Below, piece by piece: positions 17,196 to 26,759 of a stretch of DNA of 64,000 nucleotides; within the stretch, counting starts at the first letter, position 1; each line of letters opens with the position of its first letter. Origin of the DNA: Streptomyces olivoverticillatus (GTDB lineage Bacteria; Actinomycetota; Actinomycetes; Streptomycetales; Streptomycetaceae); the NCBI RefSeq assembly GCF_014203555.1, contig NZ_JACHJH010000001.1, positions 1,093,792 to 1,157,791 on the forward strand, read 5' to 3'. A program made the position numbers and the translations under genes. Under the pieces are notes generated by a model, which made no database searches, was not told the DNA's origin, and saw only the letters and a program-made list of their open reading frames with translations.

Positions 17196-18359
17196 CTACC
17201 CCGGCCGCACCACCCCGAGGATCGGCATCGTGCCGGCCCCCGTGAGCGTCACCTGGCGGCCGGGCCGGGGCGCGTGCACGATCCGGCCGTCGCCGACGTA
17301 CATCCCCACATGGCTGGCGTCCGAGAAGTAGATCACCAGGTCCCCCGGGCGCATGTCCTTCACGTCGACCTTCGGCAGCTGCTGCCACTGCTCCTGCGAG
17401 GTGCGCGGGATCGCGCGGCCCGCCGCCGCCCACGCCTTGAGCGTCAGACCCGAGCAGTCGTAGGTCTCCGGACCCTCGGCGCCCCAGACGTAGTCCTTGC
17501 CGATCTGCGCGGTGGCGAAGTCGACGGCCCGCTTGCCCTCGGCGGAGGTCGCGGCGCCCGAGCCCAGCCCGGCCAGGCCCTTCGCGGCGTCGGAGGCCAG
17601 CCACTTCTGCTGCGCCTGGCGGGCCTGGTCCTCCTCCAGCTGCCGCAGCCGCTCCTGCTCCTTCTCCTGCAGCCGGGACTCGAGCTTCCGGGCCTCCTCC
17701 AGCTGCCCCTCGACCTCCTTCTTGGCGGCCTCCTTCTTCTTCCGCTCGTCGTCCAGCTTCTTCCAGCGGTCGCTCGCGTCCTTGGCGTACCCCTCCAGCT
17801 CCGCGCGCGTGGCCGCCACCTGCGACAGCAGGCCGCGGGTGGCCTGCTCGCCCTTGCGGAGCAGGGGGACGCCCTTGAGGAAGTTGTCTGGCGAGGCGCT
17901 GAAGAAGAGCTGGGTCTGCGGGGTCAGGCCGCCGGAACGATACTGCGCGCGGGCCAGGGCGCCCGCCTGGTTCCGCAGCCGGTCCATCCGCTCCTGGGCG
18001 GCGGTCACCGCCTTGGCGATCTCCGTGATCGACTTCTCTTGCAGATGCTGCTGCGCGCCGGCCGCGTTGTACGCGTCCGTGGCGGCCTCGGCCTTGCGGT
18101 AGAGGGTCTCGACCCGCTGGTGCACCTGCTCCAGGCTCGGCGAGTCGCCCCCGCCCGGCCCGTCACTCACGCTCCCCGAGCCGCCCGGCCCCGGGTCCGC
18201 GTATGCCACACCGGACGCACCCAGCACGCCGACCGCACCCGTCACCGCACACACCACCGCGGTCGCGACGACCAGCCGGCCACGAGCCCGTACGCCGATC
18301 CCACCGCCCGCCCTCGTCCCGCTCAGCCCGCCCCGCCCATTCCGCCCGAACCGCCCCAC
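17196..18359 (-). CDS. Secreted NlpC/P60 peptidoglycan hydrolase with coiled coil
   Basis: A 387-residue protein with an N-terminal signal peptide (hydrophobic 29-50, cleavage after AYA at 54). A long coiled coil (~75-265, rich in K/E/Q heptads) precedes a C-terminal NlpC/P60 domain with catalytic Cys302 (DCSGL), His350 and His362. This is the RipA/CwlO-like type that cuts stem peptides in peptidoglycan, the coiled coil usually holding it inactive until engaged. The GTG at 18359 was chosen because GGAGGT lies six bases upstream; an upstream GTG (18389) is possible. It is divergent from pstS. Confidence 0.88.
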   Translation of the reverse strand: MGRFGRNGRGGLSGTRAGGGIGVRARGRLVVATAVVCAVTGAVGVLGASGVAYADPGPGGSGSVSDGPGGGDSPSLEQVHQRVETLYRKAEAATDAYNAAGAQQHLQEKSITEIAKAVTAAQERMDRLRNQAGALARAQYRSGGLTPQTQLFFSASPDNFLKGVPLLRKGEQATRGLLSQVAATRAELEGYAKDASDRWKKLDDERKKKEAAKKEVEGQLEEARKLESRLQEKEQERLRQLEEDQARQAQQKWLASDAAKGLAGLGSGAATSAEGKRAVDFATAQIGKDYVWGAEGPETYDCSGLTLKAWAAAGRAIPRTSQEQWQQLPKVDVKDMRPGDLVIYFSDASHVGMYVGDGRIVHAPRPGRQVTLTGAGTMPILGVVRPG

Positions 18360-18555
18360 CAGGACACCTCCGCGACTCCGCCCCCGCACCTAACGCACCG
18401 TCACACGCGAGATCCGGATGCTGTCACGCCCATCGCCAAACCGACAGAGACCTGCGTCACACTTCGAGCGAAACGAGAGGGTCCAGCGATCGAAAATGAG
18501 CGGACCCGGCGATCGGAACCATCCCTTCCGCCGGGCCACCACCCTGACGGCCGAG

Positions 18556-18577
18556 GTTCACCCTGCGTTCACTCTTC
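18556..18577 (+). promoter_or_regulatory. PHO box of the pst operon
   Basis: Two adjacent 11-base direct repeat units, GTTCACCCTGC and GTTCACTCTTC, match the Streptomyces PhoP-binding pattern. They lie about 160 bases upstream of pstS. Induction by PhoP on phosphate limitation is expected; phoRP is not in the window. Confidence 0.8.
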
Positions 18578-18734
18578 CCCATCGACCGCTTCACCTGTTC
18601 TGCCTAATTTCGGCCGTAGAGAGTTCGGGGCACACCGTCCAGGTGGCCCCCGACCGACCCAGAGTGGAACGGCAGAGCTCCACCCACCTCTCGCACGCCG
18701 CCCGAGCGGCGGCTCCCGGAAGGAACACCCGAAA

Positions 18735-19862
18735 GTGAAGCTTCAGCGCACCAACCGGCTTCGCACCGCCGCTCTCGGCGCCATCGCCGTCACCGGCGCC
18801 CTGGTCCTCACGGCGTGCGGCTCCGACAACAACAGCGGCAGCAGCAGCGGCGGCGACTCCACCAAGGCTGCGGGCAACATCAAGTGCGACGGCAAGGGCC
18901 AGCTGCTGGCCTCGGGCTCGTCCGCGCAGAAGAACGCCATGGACCTGTGGGTCAAGAACTTCATGGCGGCCTGCAAGGACATCCAGATCAACTACAAGCC
19001 CACCGGTTCGGGCGCGGGCATCCAGGAGTTCCTCCAGGGCAAGACCGCCTTCGCGGGCTCCGACTCGGCGCTCAAGCCGGAAGAGGTCGCCAAGTCCAAG
19101 GAGGTCGTCAAGGGCGGCCAGGGCATCAACCTGCCCATGGTCGGCGGCCCGATCGCCATCGGCTACAACGTGCCCGGCGTGGACAACCTGGTCCTGGACG
19201 CCGACACCCTCGCCAAGATCTTCGACGGCAAGATCGAGAAGTGGAACGACGAGGCGATCGCCAAGCTCAACAAGGACGCCAAGCTCCCCGACCTCAAGAT
19301 CCAGCCGTTCCACCGCTCCGACGAGTCGGGCACCACCGACAACTTCACCAAGTACCTCAAGGCCGCCGCCGACAAGTCCTGGCCGTACGAGCCCGCCAAG
19401 GCCTGGAAGGCCAAGGGCGGCCAGTCGGCCGACGGCTCCGCGGGCGTCTCCTCGCAGGTCAACCAGACCAAGGGCGCCATCTCCTACTTCGAGCTGTCCT
19501 ACGCCACGGCCAACAACATCCACACGGTGAAGCTCAACACCGGCGCCTCCGCGCCCGTCGAGGCCACCAGTGACAACGCCTCCAAGGCCATCGCCGAGGC
19601 GAAGATCACCGGCACCGGCAAGGACCTCGCCCTCAAGCTCAACTACACCACCAAGGCCGAGGGCGCCTACCCGATCACCCTGGTGACCTACGAGATCGTC
19701 GGCGACCAGGGCAACAAGGCCGACACTCTCCCGGCGACCAAGTCCTTCCTCACCTACATCGCGAGCGAGGACGGCCAGTCGGTCCTCAAGGGCCTCGGCT
19801 ACGCCCCGCTGCCCGCCGAGATCGCCAAGAAGGTCCGCGAGACCGTCGCCACCATCTCCTGA
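18735..19862 (+). CDS. pstS: Phosphate ABC transporter substrate-binding lipoprotein PstS
   Basis: A 375-residue lipoprotein with lipobox LTAC (Cys28) after a short signal peptide and a Ser/Gly linker. The phosphate-binding blocks are visible: ASGSSAQKNA, YKPTGSGAGIQEF, GSDSALKPEE and RSDESGTTDNF. It captures inorganic phosphate outside the membrane and hands it to PstCA. The GTG start at 18735 follows AAGGA. A PHO box lies upstream and an RNA hairpin after the stop separates it from pstC, fitting the usual excess of PstS over the other subunits. Confidence 0.97.
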   Translation: MKLQRTNRLRTAALGAIAVTGALVLTACGSDNNSGSSSGGDSTKAAGNIKCDGKGQLLASGSSAQKNAMDLWVKNFMAACKDIQINYKPTGSGAGIQEFLQGKTAFAGSDSALKPEEVAKSKEVVKGGQGINLPMVGGPIAIGYNVPGVDNLVLDADTLAKIFDGKIEKWNDEAIAKLNKDAKLPDLKIQPFHRSDESGTTDNFTKYLKAAADKSWPYEPAKAWKAKGGQSADGSAGVSSQVNQTKGAISYFELSYATANNIHTVKLNTGASAPVEATSDNASKAIAEAKITGTGKDLALKLNYTTKAEGAYPITLVTYEIVGDQGNKADTLPATKSFLTYIASEDGQSVLKGLGYAPLPAEIAKKVRETVATIS

Positions 19863-19870
19863 CCCAGGCC

Positions 19871-19895
19871 GGCGGGAGGCCCAAGGCCTCCCGCC
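19871..19895 (+). terminator. Attenuating hairpin between pstS and pstC
   Basis: GGCGGGAGGCC and GGCCTCCCGCC form a perfect 11-bp stem with a CAA loop eight bases after the pstS stop. pstC starts 132 bases further on with no evident promoter, so this is more likely a partial terminator or a 3' stabiliser of pstS mRNA than a full stop. Confidence 0.75.
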
Positions 19896-20027
19896 GACCC
19901 GAGTGCGGGCGGCACCCGCCGCGCGAAGCCTCCCCGCTGCGCACAGCGAGGGCCGCCCGCACCGTCCGGTGCACCGCCGCACCGGGATCCGGGCCCAGCA
20001 GCCCGGTCCCGCAGACCGGAGAAATCC

Positions 20028-21026
20028 ATGGACATAACCCCAGCCACAGCAGCAACACCCCCGCCCTTGCCCGGCGGGTCGCAGCCGGCCCCCGCCGAGC
20101 AGTCGAAGGCCGCCGCCCGCGCCGGAGACCGGATCTTCCTGGCGCTCTCCCGCGGCTCCGGCATCCTGCTCCTGGTGATCATGGCCGCGATCGCGGTCTT
20201 CCTCACCGTCCGCGCCGCGAGCGCCCTCTCCCACAACGAGGGCAACTTCTTCACCACCTTCGAGTGGAACGCCAACGCCAACCCGCCGGTGTTCGGCATC
20301 GCGGTGCTGGCCTTCGGCACGATCGTCAGCTCACTGATCGCCATGCTCATCGCCGTGCCGGTGGCCATCGGCATCGCGCTGTTCATCTCGCACTACGCGC
20401 CGCGCAAGCTGGCCGCCCCGCTGTCGTACGTGATCGACCTGCTCGCCGCCGTGCCGTCCATCGTCTACGGCCTGTGGGGCGCCCTCTTCCTGGTGCCGCA
20501 CCTGACCGGGCTCTACGGCTGGCTCAACGACTACCTCGGCTGGACCGGCATCTTCGCCTACCACGACGGCGCCGCCCGCTCCCTGTTCACCATCGGCATC
20601 CTGCTGGCGATCATGATCCTGCCGATCGTCACCAGCGTCAGCCGCGAGGTCTTCCTGCAGGCCCCGAAGATGCACGAGGAAGCCGCGCTGGCGCTCGGCG
20701 CCACCCGCTGGGAAGTCATCCGGATGTCCGTCCTCCCCTTCGGCCGGTCCGGCATCATCAGCGCCTCCATGCTCGGCCTCGGCCGCGCGCTCGGCGAGAC
20801 GATGGCCGTGGCCACCGTCCTCTCCCCCAGCTTCGAGATCGGCAAGAGCCTGCTCGACCCCGGCGGCGGGACGTTCGCCCAGAACATCGCGAGCAGCTTC
20901 AAGGAGTCCGGCGAGATCGGCAAGGACGCCCTGATCGCCTCCGGCCTCGTCCTGTTCGTCCTGACCCTGCTGGTCAACGGCGCCGCCCGGATGATCATCG
21001 CGCGCCGCAAGGAGTACACGGCATGA
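20028..21026 (+). CDS. pstC: Phosphate ABC transporter permease PstC
   Basis: A 332-residue integral membrane protein with six predicted helices and the binding-protein-dependent transport signature EEAALALGATRWEVIRMSVLPFGRSG on its cytoplasmic loop. It forms the phosphate channel with PstA. Its stop overlaps the pstA start (ATGA), so the two are translationally coupled. The soluble N-terminus (~40 residues) is longer than in E. coli but normal in actinomycetes. Confidence 0.95.
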   Translation: MDITPATAATPPPLPGGSQPAPAEQSKAAARAGDRIFLALSRGSGILLLVIMAAIAVFLTVRAASALSHNEGNFFTTFEWNANANPPVFGIAVLAFGTIVSSLIAMLIAVPVAIGIALFISHYAPRKLAAPLSYVIDLLAAVPSIVYGLWGALFLVPHLTGLYGWLNDYLGWTGIFAYHDGAARSLFTIGILLAIMILPIVTSVSREVFLQAPKMHEEAALALGATRWEVIRMSVLPFGRSGIISASMLGLGRALGETMAVATVLSPSFEIGKSLLDPGGGTFAQNIASSFKESGEIGKDALIASGLVLFVLTLLVNGAARMIIARRKEYTA

Positions 21027-22105
21027 GCGGAGTGACCATGGACCGGCCGCTGCCCGCGGGCGACGCCCCCGGCCCCGGCTACACCCTGCGCCAGCCCCGC
21101 CTGCCGCGCTGGACCCCGGCCGCCCTCGCGGCCGCCGCGGCCGCCGTCGGCATCGGCATCGGCGTCGGCGCCGGGCTGAGCAGCCACATCCAGTGGGGGC
21201 TGATAGCCGGCCTGCTGTTCGTCGTCGGGATGTACGCCCTCGCCGCCCGCGTCGAGGGCCGCCGCCAGGCCAAGGACCGGCTGGCCACCAGCCTGGTCTG
21301 GGTCTGCTTCCTGCTCGCCGTCGTTCCGCTGGTCTCCCTGGTCTGGGAGACGGTGTCCCGCGGCAGCAAGGTGCTCGACGGCACCTTCCTCTCCCACTCG
21401 ATGGCCGGCGTGCTCACCATCCAGCCCGGCGGCGGCGTCTACCACGCCATCATCGGCACCCTGGAGCAGGTCGGCATCGCCACCGCCATCGCGGCCCCGA
21501 TCGGCCTGCTGACCGCGGTCTACCTGGTGGAGTACGGGCGCGGCCGGCTCGCCAAGGCCGTCACCTTCTTCGTCGACGTGATGACGGGCATCCCCTCGAT
21601 CGTCGCCGGTCTGTTCATCCTCAGCTTCTGGATCCTGATGCTCGACTTCGGCTACTCCGGCTTCGCCGGGGCGATGGCCCTGTCGATCCTGATGATGCCG
21701 GTCGTGGTCCGCTCCACGGAGGAGATGCTCAAGCTCGTCCCGAACGAGCTGCGCGAGGCCTCGCTGGCCCTGGGCGTGCCGAAGTGGCGGACGATCCTCA
21801 AGGTCGTCCTGCCCACCGCCATCGGCGGCATCGCCACCGGCGTGATGCTCTCGGTCGCCCGCATCGCCGGCGAGTCCGCCCCGGTCGTCCTGCTGGTCTT
21901 CGGCTCCCAGGTGATCAACAACGACCCCTTCGACGGAGCGCAGTCCTCGCTGCCGTACTACATCTACGAACAGTGGGCGGCCGGAAACGCGGCGAGCTAC
22001 GACCGTGCCTGGGGCGCGGCCCTCGTCCTGATCGCCTTCGTCATGATCCTGAACCTGGTGGCCCGCGGCATCGCCCGCTGGAAGGCCCCCAAGGCCGGTC
22101 GCTGA
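21023..22105 (+). CDS. pstA: Phosphate ABC transporter permease PstA
   Basis: A 360-residue membrane protein with two extra N-terminal helices (~35-75) before the usual six-helix permease core. The coupling-loop motif is [21 protein letters not shown]. It pairs with PstC and is powered by PstB. It overlaps pstC by four bases and is 34 bases upstream of pstB. The extended N-terminus is common in Streptomyces. Confidence 0.95.
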   Translation: MSGVTMDRPLPAGDAPGPGYTLRQPRLPRWTPAALAAAAAAVGIGIGVGAGLSSHIQWGLIAGLLFVVGMYALAARVEGRRQAKDRLATSLVWVCFLLAVVPLVSLVWETVSRGSKVLDGTFLSHSMAGVLTIQPGGGVYHAIIGTLEQVGIATAIAAPIGLLTAVYLVEYGRGRLAKAVTFFVDVMTGIPSIVAGLFILSFWILMLDFGYSGFAGAMALSILMMPVVVRSTEEMLKLVPNELREASLALGVPKWRTILKVVLPTAIGGIATGVMLSVARIAGESAPVVLLVFGSQVINNDPFDGAQSSLPYYIYEQWAAGNAASYDRAWGAALVLIAFVMILNLVARGIARWKAPKAGR

Positions 22106-22139
22106 CCGCCCGCCACGCACGAAAGTTGAAGTGATCCCC

Positions 22140-22919
22140 ATGGCCAAGCGAATCGACGTCAGCGGCCTCTCCGCCTTCTACGGCGCCCACAAGGCCATCG
22201 ACGACATCTCCATGACCGTCGAGCCCCGCTCCGTGACCGCCTTCATCGGCCCGTCCGGCTGCGGCAAGTCCACCTTCCTGCGCACCCTGAACCGCATGCA
22301 CGAGGTCACCCCCGGCGGCCGCGTCGAGGGCAAGGTGCTGCTGGACGACGAGAACCTCTACGGCCCCGGCGTCGACCCGGTCTCCGTGCGCCGCACGGTC
22401 GGCATGGTCTTCCAGCGGCCGAACCCCTTCCCGACCATGTCCATCTACGAGAACGTCGTGGCCGGCGTGCGCCTCAACGGCGGCCGGCTCCGCAAGGCGG
22501 AGCTGGACGCGGTCGTGGAGAAGTCGCTCAAGGGCGCCAACCTCTGGAAGGAGGTCAAGGACCGCCTGAACAAGCCGGGGGCGGGCCTGTCCGGCGGCCA
22601 GCAGCAGCGCCTGTGCATAGCCCGCGCGATCGCGGTCGAGCCGCAGGTCCTCCTCATGGACGAGCCCTGCTCGGCGCTCGACCCGATCTCCACGCTCGCC
22701 ATCGAGGACCTGATCGGCGAGCTCAAGGAGCGCTTCACGATCGTGATCGTGACGCACAACATGCAGCAGGCGGCCCGCGTCTCGGACCGCACCGCCTTCT
22801 TCAACCTGGCGGGCGTCGGCCAGCCGGGCAAGCTGGTCGAGATCGACGACACGGAGCGCATCTTCTCCAACCCGTCGGTCCAGGCGACGGAGGACTACAT
22901 CTCGGGCCGCTTCGGCTAG
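22140..22919 (+). CDS. pstB: Phosphate ABC transporter ATP-binding protein PstB
   Basis: A 259-residue ABC ATPase. Walker [10 protein letters not shown] is at 37-45, the Q-loop lies in VFQRPNPF, the signature is LSGGQQQR, Walker B is LLMDEP and the switch His is in VTHNMQQA. These features and the [10 protein letters not shown] segment are specific for PstB. The ATG at 22140 was chosen by similarity ([10 protein letters not shown]); an in-frame GTG three codons upstream is also possible. It is the last gene of the operon and is followed by a strong hairpin. Confidence 0.96.
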   Translation: MAKRIDVSGLSAFYGAHKAIDDISMTVEPRSVTAFIGPSGCGKSTFLRTLNRMHEVTPGGRVEGKVLLDDENLYGPGVDPVSVRRTVGMVFQRPNPFPTMSIYENVVAGVRLNGGRLRKAELDAVVEKSLKGANLWKEVKDRLNKPGAGLSGGQQQRLCIARAIAVEPQVLLMDEPCSALDPISTLAIEDLIGELKERFTIVIVTHNMQQAARVSDRTAFFNLAGVGQPGKLVEIDDTERIFSNPSVQATEDYISGRFG

Positions 22920-22976
22920 GCCCGCCCCCCCAAGACCGCCTCGCGGTGCTGCATGGCGGTGCCACCGCAAGGCGAA

Positions 22977-23015
22977 GGGCCCGGCCCCCCTGTTCGTACC
23001 AGGGGGGCCGGGCCC
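22977..23015. terminator. Strong bidirectional terminator after pstB
   Basis: GGGCCCGGCCCCCCTG and its exact complement form a 16-bp GC-only stem with a 7-base loop (22993-22999). It lies between convergent pstB and pit. Confidence 0.85.
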
Positions 23016-23046
23016 AATGCGTTTCCGGGGCACGGCCCCGGGCGGA

Positions 23047-24045
23047 TCACCCGAACGTCAGGCGGACCAGCCAGTAGCTGAGCGCGGCCACGCCGGCCGC
23101 GGCCGGCATCGTGATGAACCAGCCGAGAATGATGTTCTTGGCCACTCCCCACCGCACGGCGTTGACCCGCTTCGTCGCACCGACACCCATGATCGCCGAG
23201 GTGATCACATGGGTCGTGGAGATCGGCGCCTTGAACAGGAACGCCGTGGTGAACATGACCGACGCACCGGTCGTCTCCGCCGCGAAGCCCTGCGGCGGGT
23301 CCAGCTCGATGATCTTGCGGCCGAGCGTCCGCATGATGCGCCAGCCACCCGCGTACGTACCCAGCGAGAGCATCAGCGCACAGGAGATCTTCACCCAGAT
23401 CGGGATGGCGGCACCCTTGCCCTGCACATCACCGATCACCAGCGCCATGACCACGACGCCCATGGTCTTCTGCGCGTCCTGCAGACCGTGGCCGAGCGCC
23501 ATGCCCGCGGCCGAGACTGTCTGGGCGATGCGGAAGCCGCGCTTCGCCTTGTGCGGGTTGGCCTTGCGGAACATCCACATGATCACGACCATCACCAGAT
23601 AGCCGAGGACCAGGCCGACGAGCGGCGAGAGGAACATCGGGATGACGATCTTCTCGAGGACGCCCGACCAGATGACGGTCGTGCCACCCGCGAGCGCCGC
23701 GCCCACCATGCCGCCGAAGAGGGCGTGCGAGGAGGAGGACGGCAGGCCGAAGTACCAGGTGGCCAGGTTCCAGGCGATCGCACCGATCAGCGCCGCGAAG
23801 AGGATGCCCATCCCCTTGTTGCCCGTCGGCGTCTCGATCAGGCCCTCGCTGACGGTCTTGGCGACCCCGCTGCCGAGGAAGGCACCCGCGAGGTTCATCA
23901 CGGCCGCCATCGCCAGGGCCGCGCGCGGGGTCAGCGCCCGCGTGGAGACCGAGGTCGCGATGGCGTTCGCGGAGTCGTGGAAGCCGTTCGTATAGGTGAA
24001 TCCGAGCGCGACCCCAATGGTCACGACAAGCGCAAACGTATCCAC
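23047..24045 (-). CDS. pit: Low-affinity inorganic phosphate transporter (PiT family)
   Basis: A 332-residue membrane protein with about ten helices and the duplicated PHO-4 signature; the first copy reads GFTYTNGFHDSANAIATS. PiT carriers import metal-phosphate with protons. It is seven bases downstream of a PhoU-like (DUF47) gene on the same strand, the usual pair in actinomycetes. It is convergent with the high-affinity pst operon. No PHO box was seen in front of the pair. Confidence 0.93.
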   Translation of the reverse strand: MDTFALVVTIGVALGFTYTNGFHDSANAIATSVSTRALTPRAALAMAAVMNLAGAFLGSGVAKTVSEGLIETPTGNKGMGILFAALIGAIAWNLATWYFGLPSSSSHALFGGMVGAALAGGTTVIWSGVLEKIVIPMFLSPLVGLVLGYLVMVVIMWMFRKANPHKAKRGFRIAQTVSAAGMALGHGLQDAQKTMGVVVMALVIGDVQGKGAAIPIWVKISCALMLSLGTYAGGWRIMRTLGRKIIELDPPQGFAAETTGASVMFTTAFLFKAPISTTHVITSAIMGVGATKRVNAVRWGVAKNIILGWFITMPAAAGVAALSYWLVRLTFG

Positions 24046-24051
24046 CGGAGG

Positions 24052-24672
24052 TCAGGACTCCTTGACCGCGATGGTCTCGACCGTGTTCGCCACGTGCTCG
24101 AACGCGTCGGCGGCCTCCTCGAGCACATCGACGATCTGCTTGAGCTTGAGCACCTCGATGGCGTCGTACTTGCCATTGAAGAGGTGGGCGAGGAGCTTGC
24201 GGTGGATCTGGTCCGCCTGGTTCTCCAGCCGGTTCACCTCGATCCAGTACTCCGTGAGGTTCGTCATCGTGCGCAGGTTCGGCATCGCCTCGGCGGTCAG
24301 CTCGGCCGCCCGCGCGAGAACCTCGATCTGCTGCTCGACGCCCTTCGGCAATTCCTCGATCTGGTAGAGGACCACCAGGTCGACGGCCTCTTCCATGAAA
24401 TCCATGATGTCGTCGAGCGAACCGGCGAGGGTGTAGATGTCCTCACGGTCGAACGGCGTGATGAAAGAGGAGTTCAGCTGGTGGAAGATCGCGTGCGTCG
24501 CGTCGTCCCCCGCGTGCTCCGCTGCCCTCATCCGGTCGGCGATCTCGGCCCGTGCGGACGCATCCGCTCCGAGCAGTTCCATCAGGAGCTTGGAGCCCGT
24601 GACGATGTTGTCCGCGGAGGCGGCGAACATGTCGTAGAAGCTCGTCTCCCTGGGGGTCAGACGAAAGCGCAC
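24052..24672 (-). CDS. PhoU-like DUF47 family protein
   Basis: A 206-residue all-helical cytoplasmic protein of the DUF47/PhoU-like family. Diagnostic segments are FYDMFAASADNI, EHAGDDATHAIFHQLNSSFITPFDREDIY and LAGSLDDIMDFMEEA. The acidic E...D motifs bind metal clusters. These proteins are the dedicated partners of PiT carriers and probably regulate their activity. It is the first gene of the two-gene pit operon. It is not the housekeeping phoU. Confidence 0.9.
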   Translation of the reverse strand: MRFRLTPRETSFYDMFAASADNIVTGSKLLMELLGADASARAEIADRMRAAEHAGDDATHAIFHQLNSSFITPFDREDIYTLAGSLDDIMDFMEEAVDLVVLYQIEELPKGVEQQIEVLARAAELTAEAMPNLRTMTNLTEYWIEVNRLENQADQIHRKLLAHLFNGKYDAIEVLKLKQIVDVLEEAADAFEHVANTVETIAVKES

Positions 24673-24820
24673 GTGGGATCCTCGGGGTGCAGCGGATTCG
24701 GTCTCGTTGATGCTAGGCGCATCATCCGGCCACAGCTAACTGGCATTCCCTCAGTGTCGCCCATCGGGCAGAGTGCTCATGAAACCGGTACGGGCCTGTG
24801 GCGGCGATTTTCGGTACCAT

Positions 24821-24837
24821 ATACCCGGCGGGGGTAT
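24821..24837. promoter_or_regulatory. CsoR-type operator
   Basis: ATACCC-N5-GGGTAT (24821-24837) is an inverted repeat of the GTnnnATACCC type recognised by copper-sensing CsoR. It lies about 90 bases upstream of csoR, so autoregulation is likely. Binding is inferred from the motif. Confidence 0.75.
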
Positions 24838-24925
24838 GCGCACGGGGTGGCCGAAAAGCGCGGCACGCCCCGGCACCCGGCGGGCGACCGGCGGTGCCCC
24901 GCGGAGAAGACCTACGGAGGACGCC

Positions 24926-25288
24926 ATGACGATCACCGACACGACAGTGACCAGCGACACGGAACCGCCTGCCGGCGGGGCCTGCGAAGACGGTCACGGC
25001 CACGGTCCGCATGGTTACAGCCAGCAGAAGGACCAGCACCTCAAGCGGCTGCGCCGGATCGAGGGCCAGATCCGCGGCCTCCAGCGCATGGTGGAAGAGG
25101 ACGTCTACTGCATCGACATACTCACGCAGGTGTCGGCGAGCACGAAGGCCTTGCAGTCGTTCGCCCTGCAGCTGCTCCAGGAGCATCTGCGCCACTGCGT
25201 GGCGGATGCGGCGCTCAAGGGCGGCGAGGAAATCGACGCAAAGGTGGCTGAGGCGAGCGCGGCCATCGCACGGCTGCTGCGCACCTGA
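24926..25288 (+). CDS. csoR: Copper-sensing transcriptional repressor CsoR
   Basis: A 120-residue protein of the DUF156/CsoR family. The copper ligands are Cys62, His87 and Cys91 (VYCIDIL and HLRHC). The helical core HLKRLRRIEGQIRGLQRMVEEDVY is nearly invariant. A His-rich N-terminal tail (CEDGHGHGPHG) precedes it. It represses copper-efflux genes and releases DNA on binding Cu(I). The ATG at 24926 follows GGAGG. No copA or copZ is adjacent, which is also the arrangement I recall for csoR (SCO4136) in S. coelicolor. Confidence 0.92.
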   Translation: MTITDTTVTSDTEPPAGGACEDGHGHGPHGYSQQKDQHLKRLRRIEGQIRGLQRMVEEDVYCIDILTQVSASTKALQSFALQLLQEHLRHCVADAALKGGEEIDAKVAEASAAIARLLRT

Positions 25289-25333
25289 GGCGGGCCCTCT
25301 TATGCCGGGGGCCCTTCGCGGGTCCCTTGTCCT

Positions 25334-25522
25334 CTATCCCCCCGTCTCCCCCTCCGCCGCTTCGGCCGACCGCCTCACCACGCGCAGCACCTCGTCGATC
25401 CGGTCCGGGCTGAGCCGGTCCTCCGCCGCGCTGGACGCCGCGATCATCAAATCGCCATAGAGATCGATCTCGATGAGGGCCACGGGATCCGTCCCGCCCG
25501 ACGACCCGCGTCGCGAAATCAC
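25334..25522 (-). CDS. Conserved small Streptomyces protein, unknown function
   Basis: A 62-residue acidic protein: VALIEIDLYGDLMIAASSA is a likely strand-helix core, followed by LSPDRIDEVLRVV. The GTG at 25522 is preceded by AGGAGGTG at ideal spacing, which supports a real gene. There is no signal peptide or membrane segment. It is convergent with csoR. I do not recognise a domain. Confidence 0.7.
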   Translation of the reverse strand: MISRRGSSGGTDPVALIEIDLYGDLMIAASSAAEDRLSPDRIDEVLRVVRRSAEAAEGETGG

Positions 25523-25685
25523 GTGATTCACCTCCTCGGGTCTCCTCGGGGTGCGATGCCCGGCCACCGGCCGTCCGTCGACCGGCCGCCCCGATCGCCC
25601 CCTCGGGTTTCCAGCGTAGTGATCGGTACACACGCCGCGCATGGCACAGATGGACCATTTCCATGGCCAACTACGCCCTGCCGCG

Positions 25686-26666
25686 CTATTTCTGCGGCGA
25701 AGCGACCGTCCCCGCATAGATATCGCCGGGAGCCGGCAAATAGATGCCCGATTGCGGTCCGAAGGACGAAAGCTCGACCGTCGACACCACGGTCATGGGG
25801 GCCGAGGCGGTGGTCACGGCGCCGTCGGCCGTCCGTCTGATGCCGCCGCCGTCGGCGGCCCCGCCCCGCGAGCCGCCCCCCACGCTGAAGCGGTAGCGCA
25901 GCAGCCGCGGCCTGCCCTGCCGGTCGAGATATGCGTCAAAGGCCACCGTCCCACTGGAAAACCCTTTCGCCGCCGCCGCGAGCGCCGACCGGTCCCGCTC
26001 GGGCGCCGACGCCGCCGCCCGTTCGAGGTCGATCGTGCCCCAGTAGTGCGCCACCCGCGCGTCGTCGATCTGCTCGTCCCGCATGTACGCCACCTCCCCC
26101 GCGCCGCCCAGCAGTTCGGCCGCCGCAAGGGGATCGGTGGCCCCGCTGGTGAGCAGATCGCCGTCCGCGAGCTCCCCCGCCTCCAGCCGTACCCATTTGC
26201 CGACGGGAACACCCGCGCCGCGGTTCTTCATATAGAGGGCACCGGGCGTGAAGACCTCGGTGATCGGCCGGTGCTCGGCGGCCCCCGCCGCATCCTCGGG
26301 CAGCAGCACCGTCAGCCGCCCGATCGGCCGCTCGAAGTCGTAGGCCCCGCGCCCCTGGATCGTCAGCCGGGTGCCGCCGCTGGCGGTCTCCATGAACGTC
26401 CGCACCTTCGCCCCGCCCGCACGGGCCAGCGCCCGCGGGGCCTCGCGCACGGCGGCGAGCGCCCGTACGGGGTCGACAGCGGCAAGCCCGGCGAGCCCGG
26501 CCCCGTGCGCCTGCCCGGACCGGCCGCCGATCCGGACGGAGGCGCCTTCCCGCGCGTCGTCCGCCTCCCGGTCCGCGCAGCCGAACACGAGCAGCCCGAA
26601 GGCGAGGCCGCCCGCCACCGCGGTGGCGACGACCCCGCCTTTGCGTCTGTGCCGCTGCACAGCCAT
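25686..26666 (-). CDS. Putative secreted lipoprotein
   Basis: A 326-residue protein with an N-terminal signal peptide ending in LLVFGC, an acceptable lipobox (Cys30), followed by ADREADD. The mature part has a beta-rich pattern (FMETASGGTRLTIQGRGAYDF, ALYMKNRG, GTVAFDAYLDRQGRPRLLRYRF) similar to the LolA/LprG-like fold of actinomycete lipoproteins. Such proteins bind lipids or glycolipids, but that role is not shown here. It stands alone on the minus strand. Confidence 0.72.
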   Translation of the reverse strand: MAVQRHRRKGGVVATAVAGGLAFGLLVFGCADREADDAREGASVRIGGRSGQAHGAGLAGLAAVDPVRALAAVREAPRALARAGGAKVRTFMETASGGTRLTIQGRGAYDFERPIGRLTVLLPEDAAGAAEHRPITEVFTPGALYMKNRGAGVPVGKWVRLEAGELADGDLLTSGATDPLAAAELLGGAGEVAYMRDEQIDDARVAHYWGTIDLERAAASAPERDRSALAAAAKGFSSGTVAFDAYLDRQGRPRLLRYRFSVGGGSRGGAADGGGIRRTADGAVTTASAPMTVVSTVELSSFGPQSGIYLPAPGDIYAGTVASPQK

Positions 26667-26759
26667 GACCGTCAGCCCCCTGCCGAAAGCGCTAGGTGGA
26701 ACTCGTTCTCCTCAACGAGCACGCGTGGGTCGCCGTCACGGGCCCGGTAGCGTGGTCCC

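Noticed and set aside
15828..18500. Long plus-strand open frame running into pstS
   Set aside because: It crosses the antisense of the phosphatase and NlpC/P60 genes. Real coding similarity begins only at the pstS signal peptide (18735).
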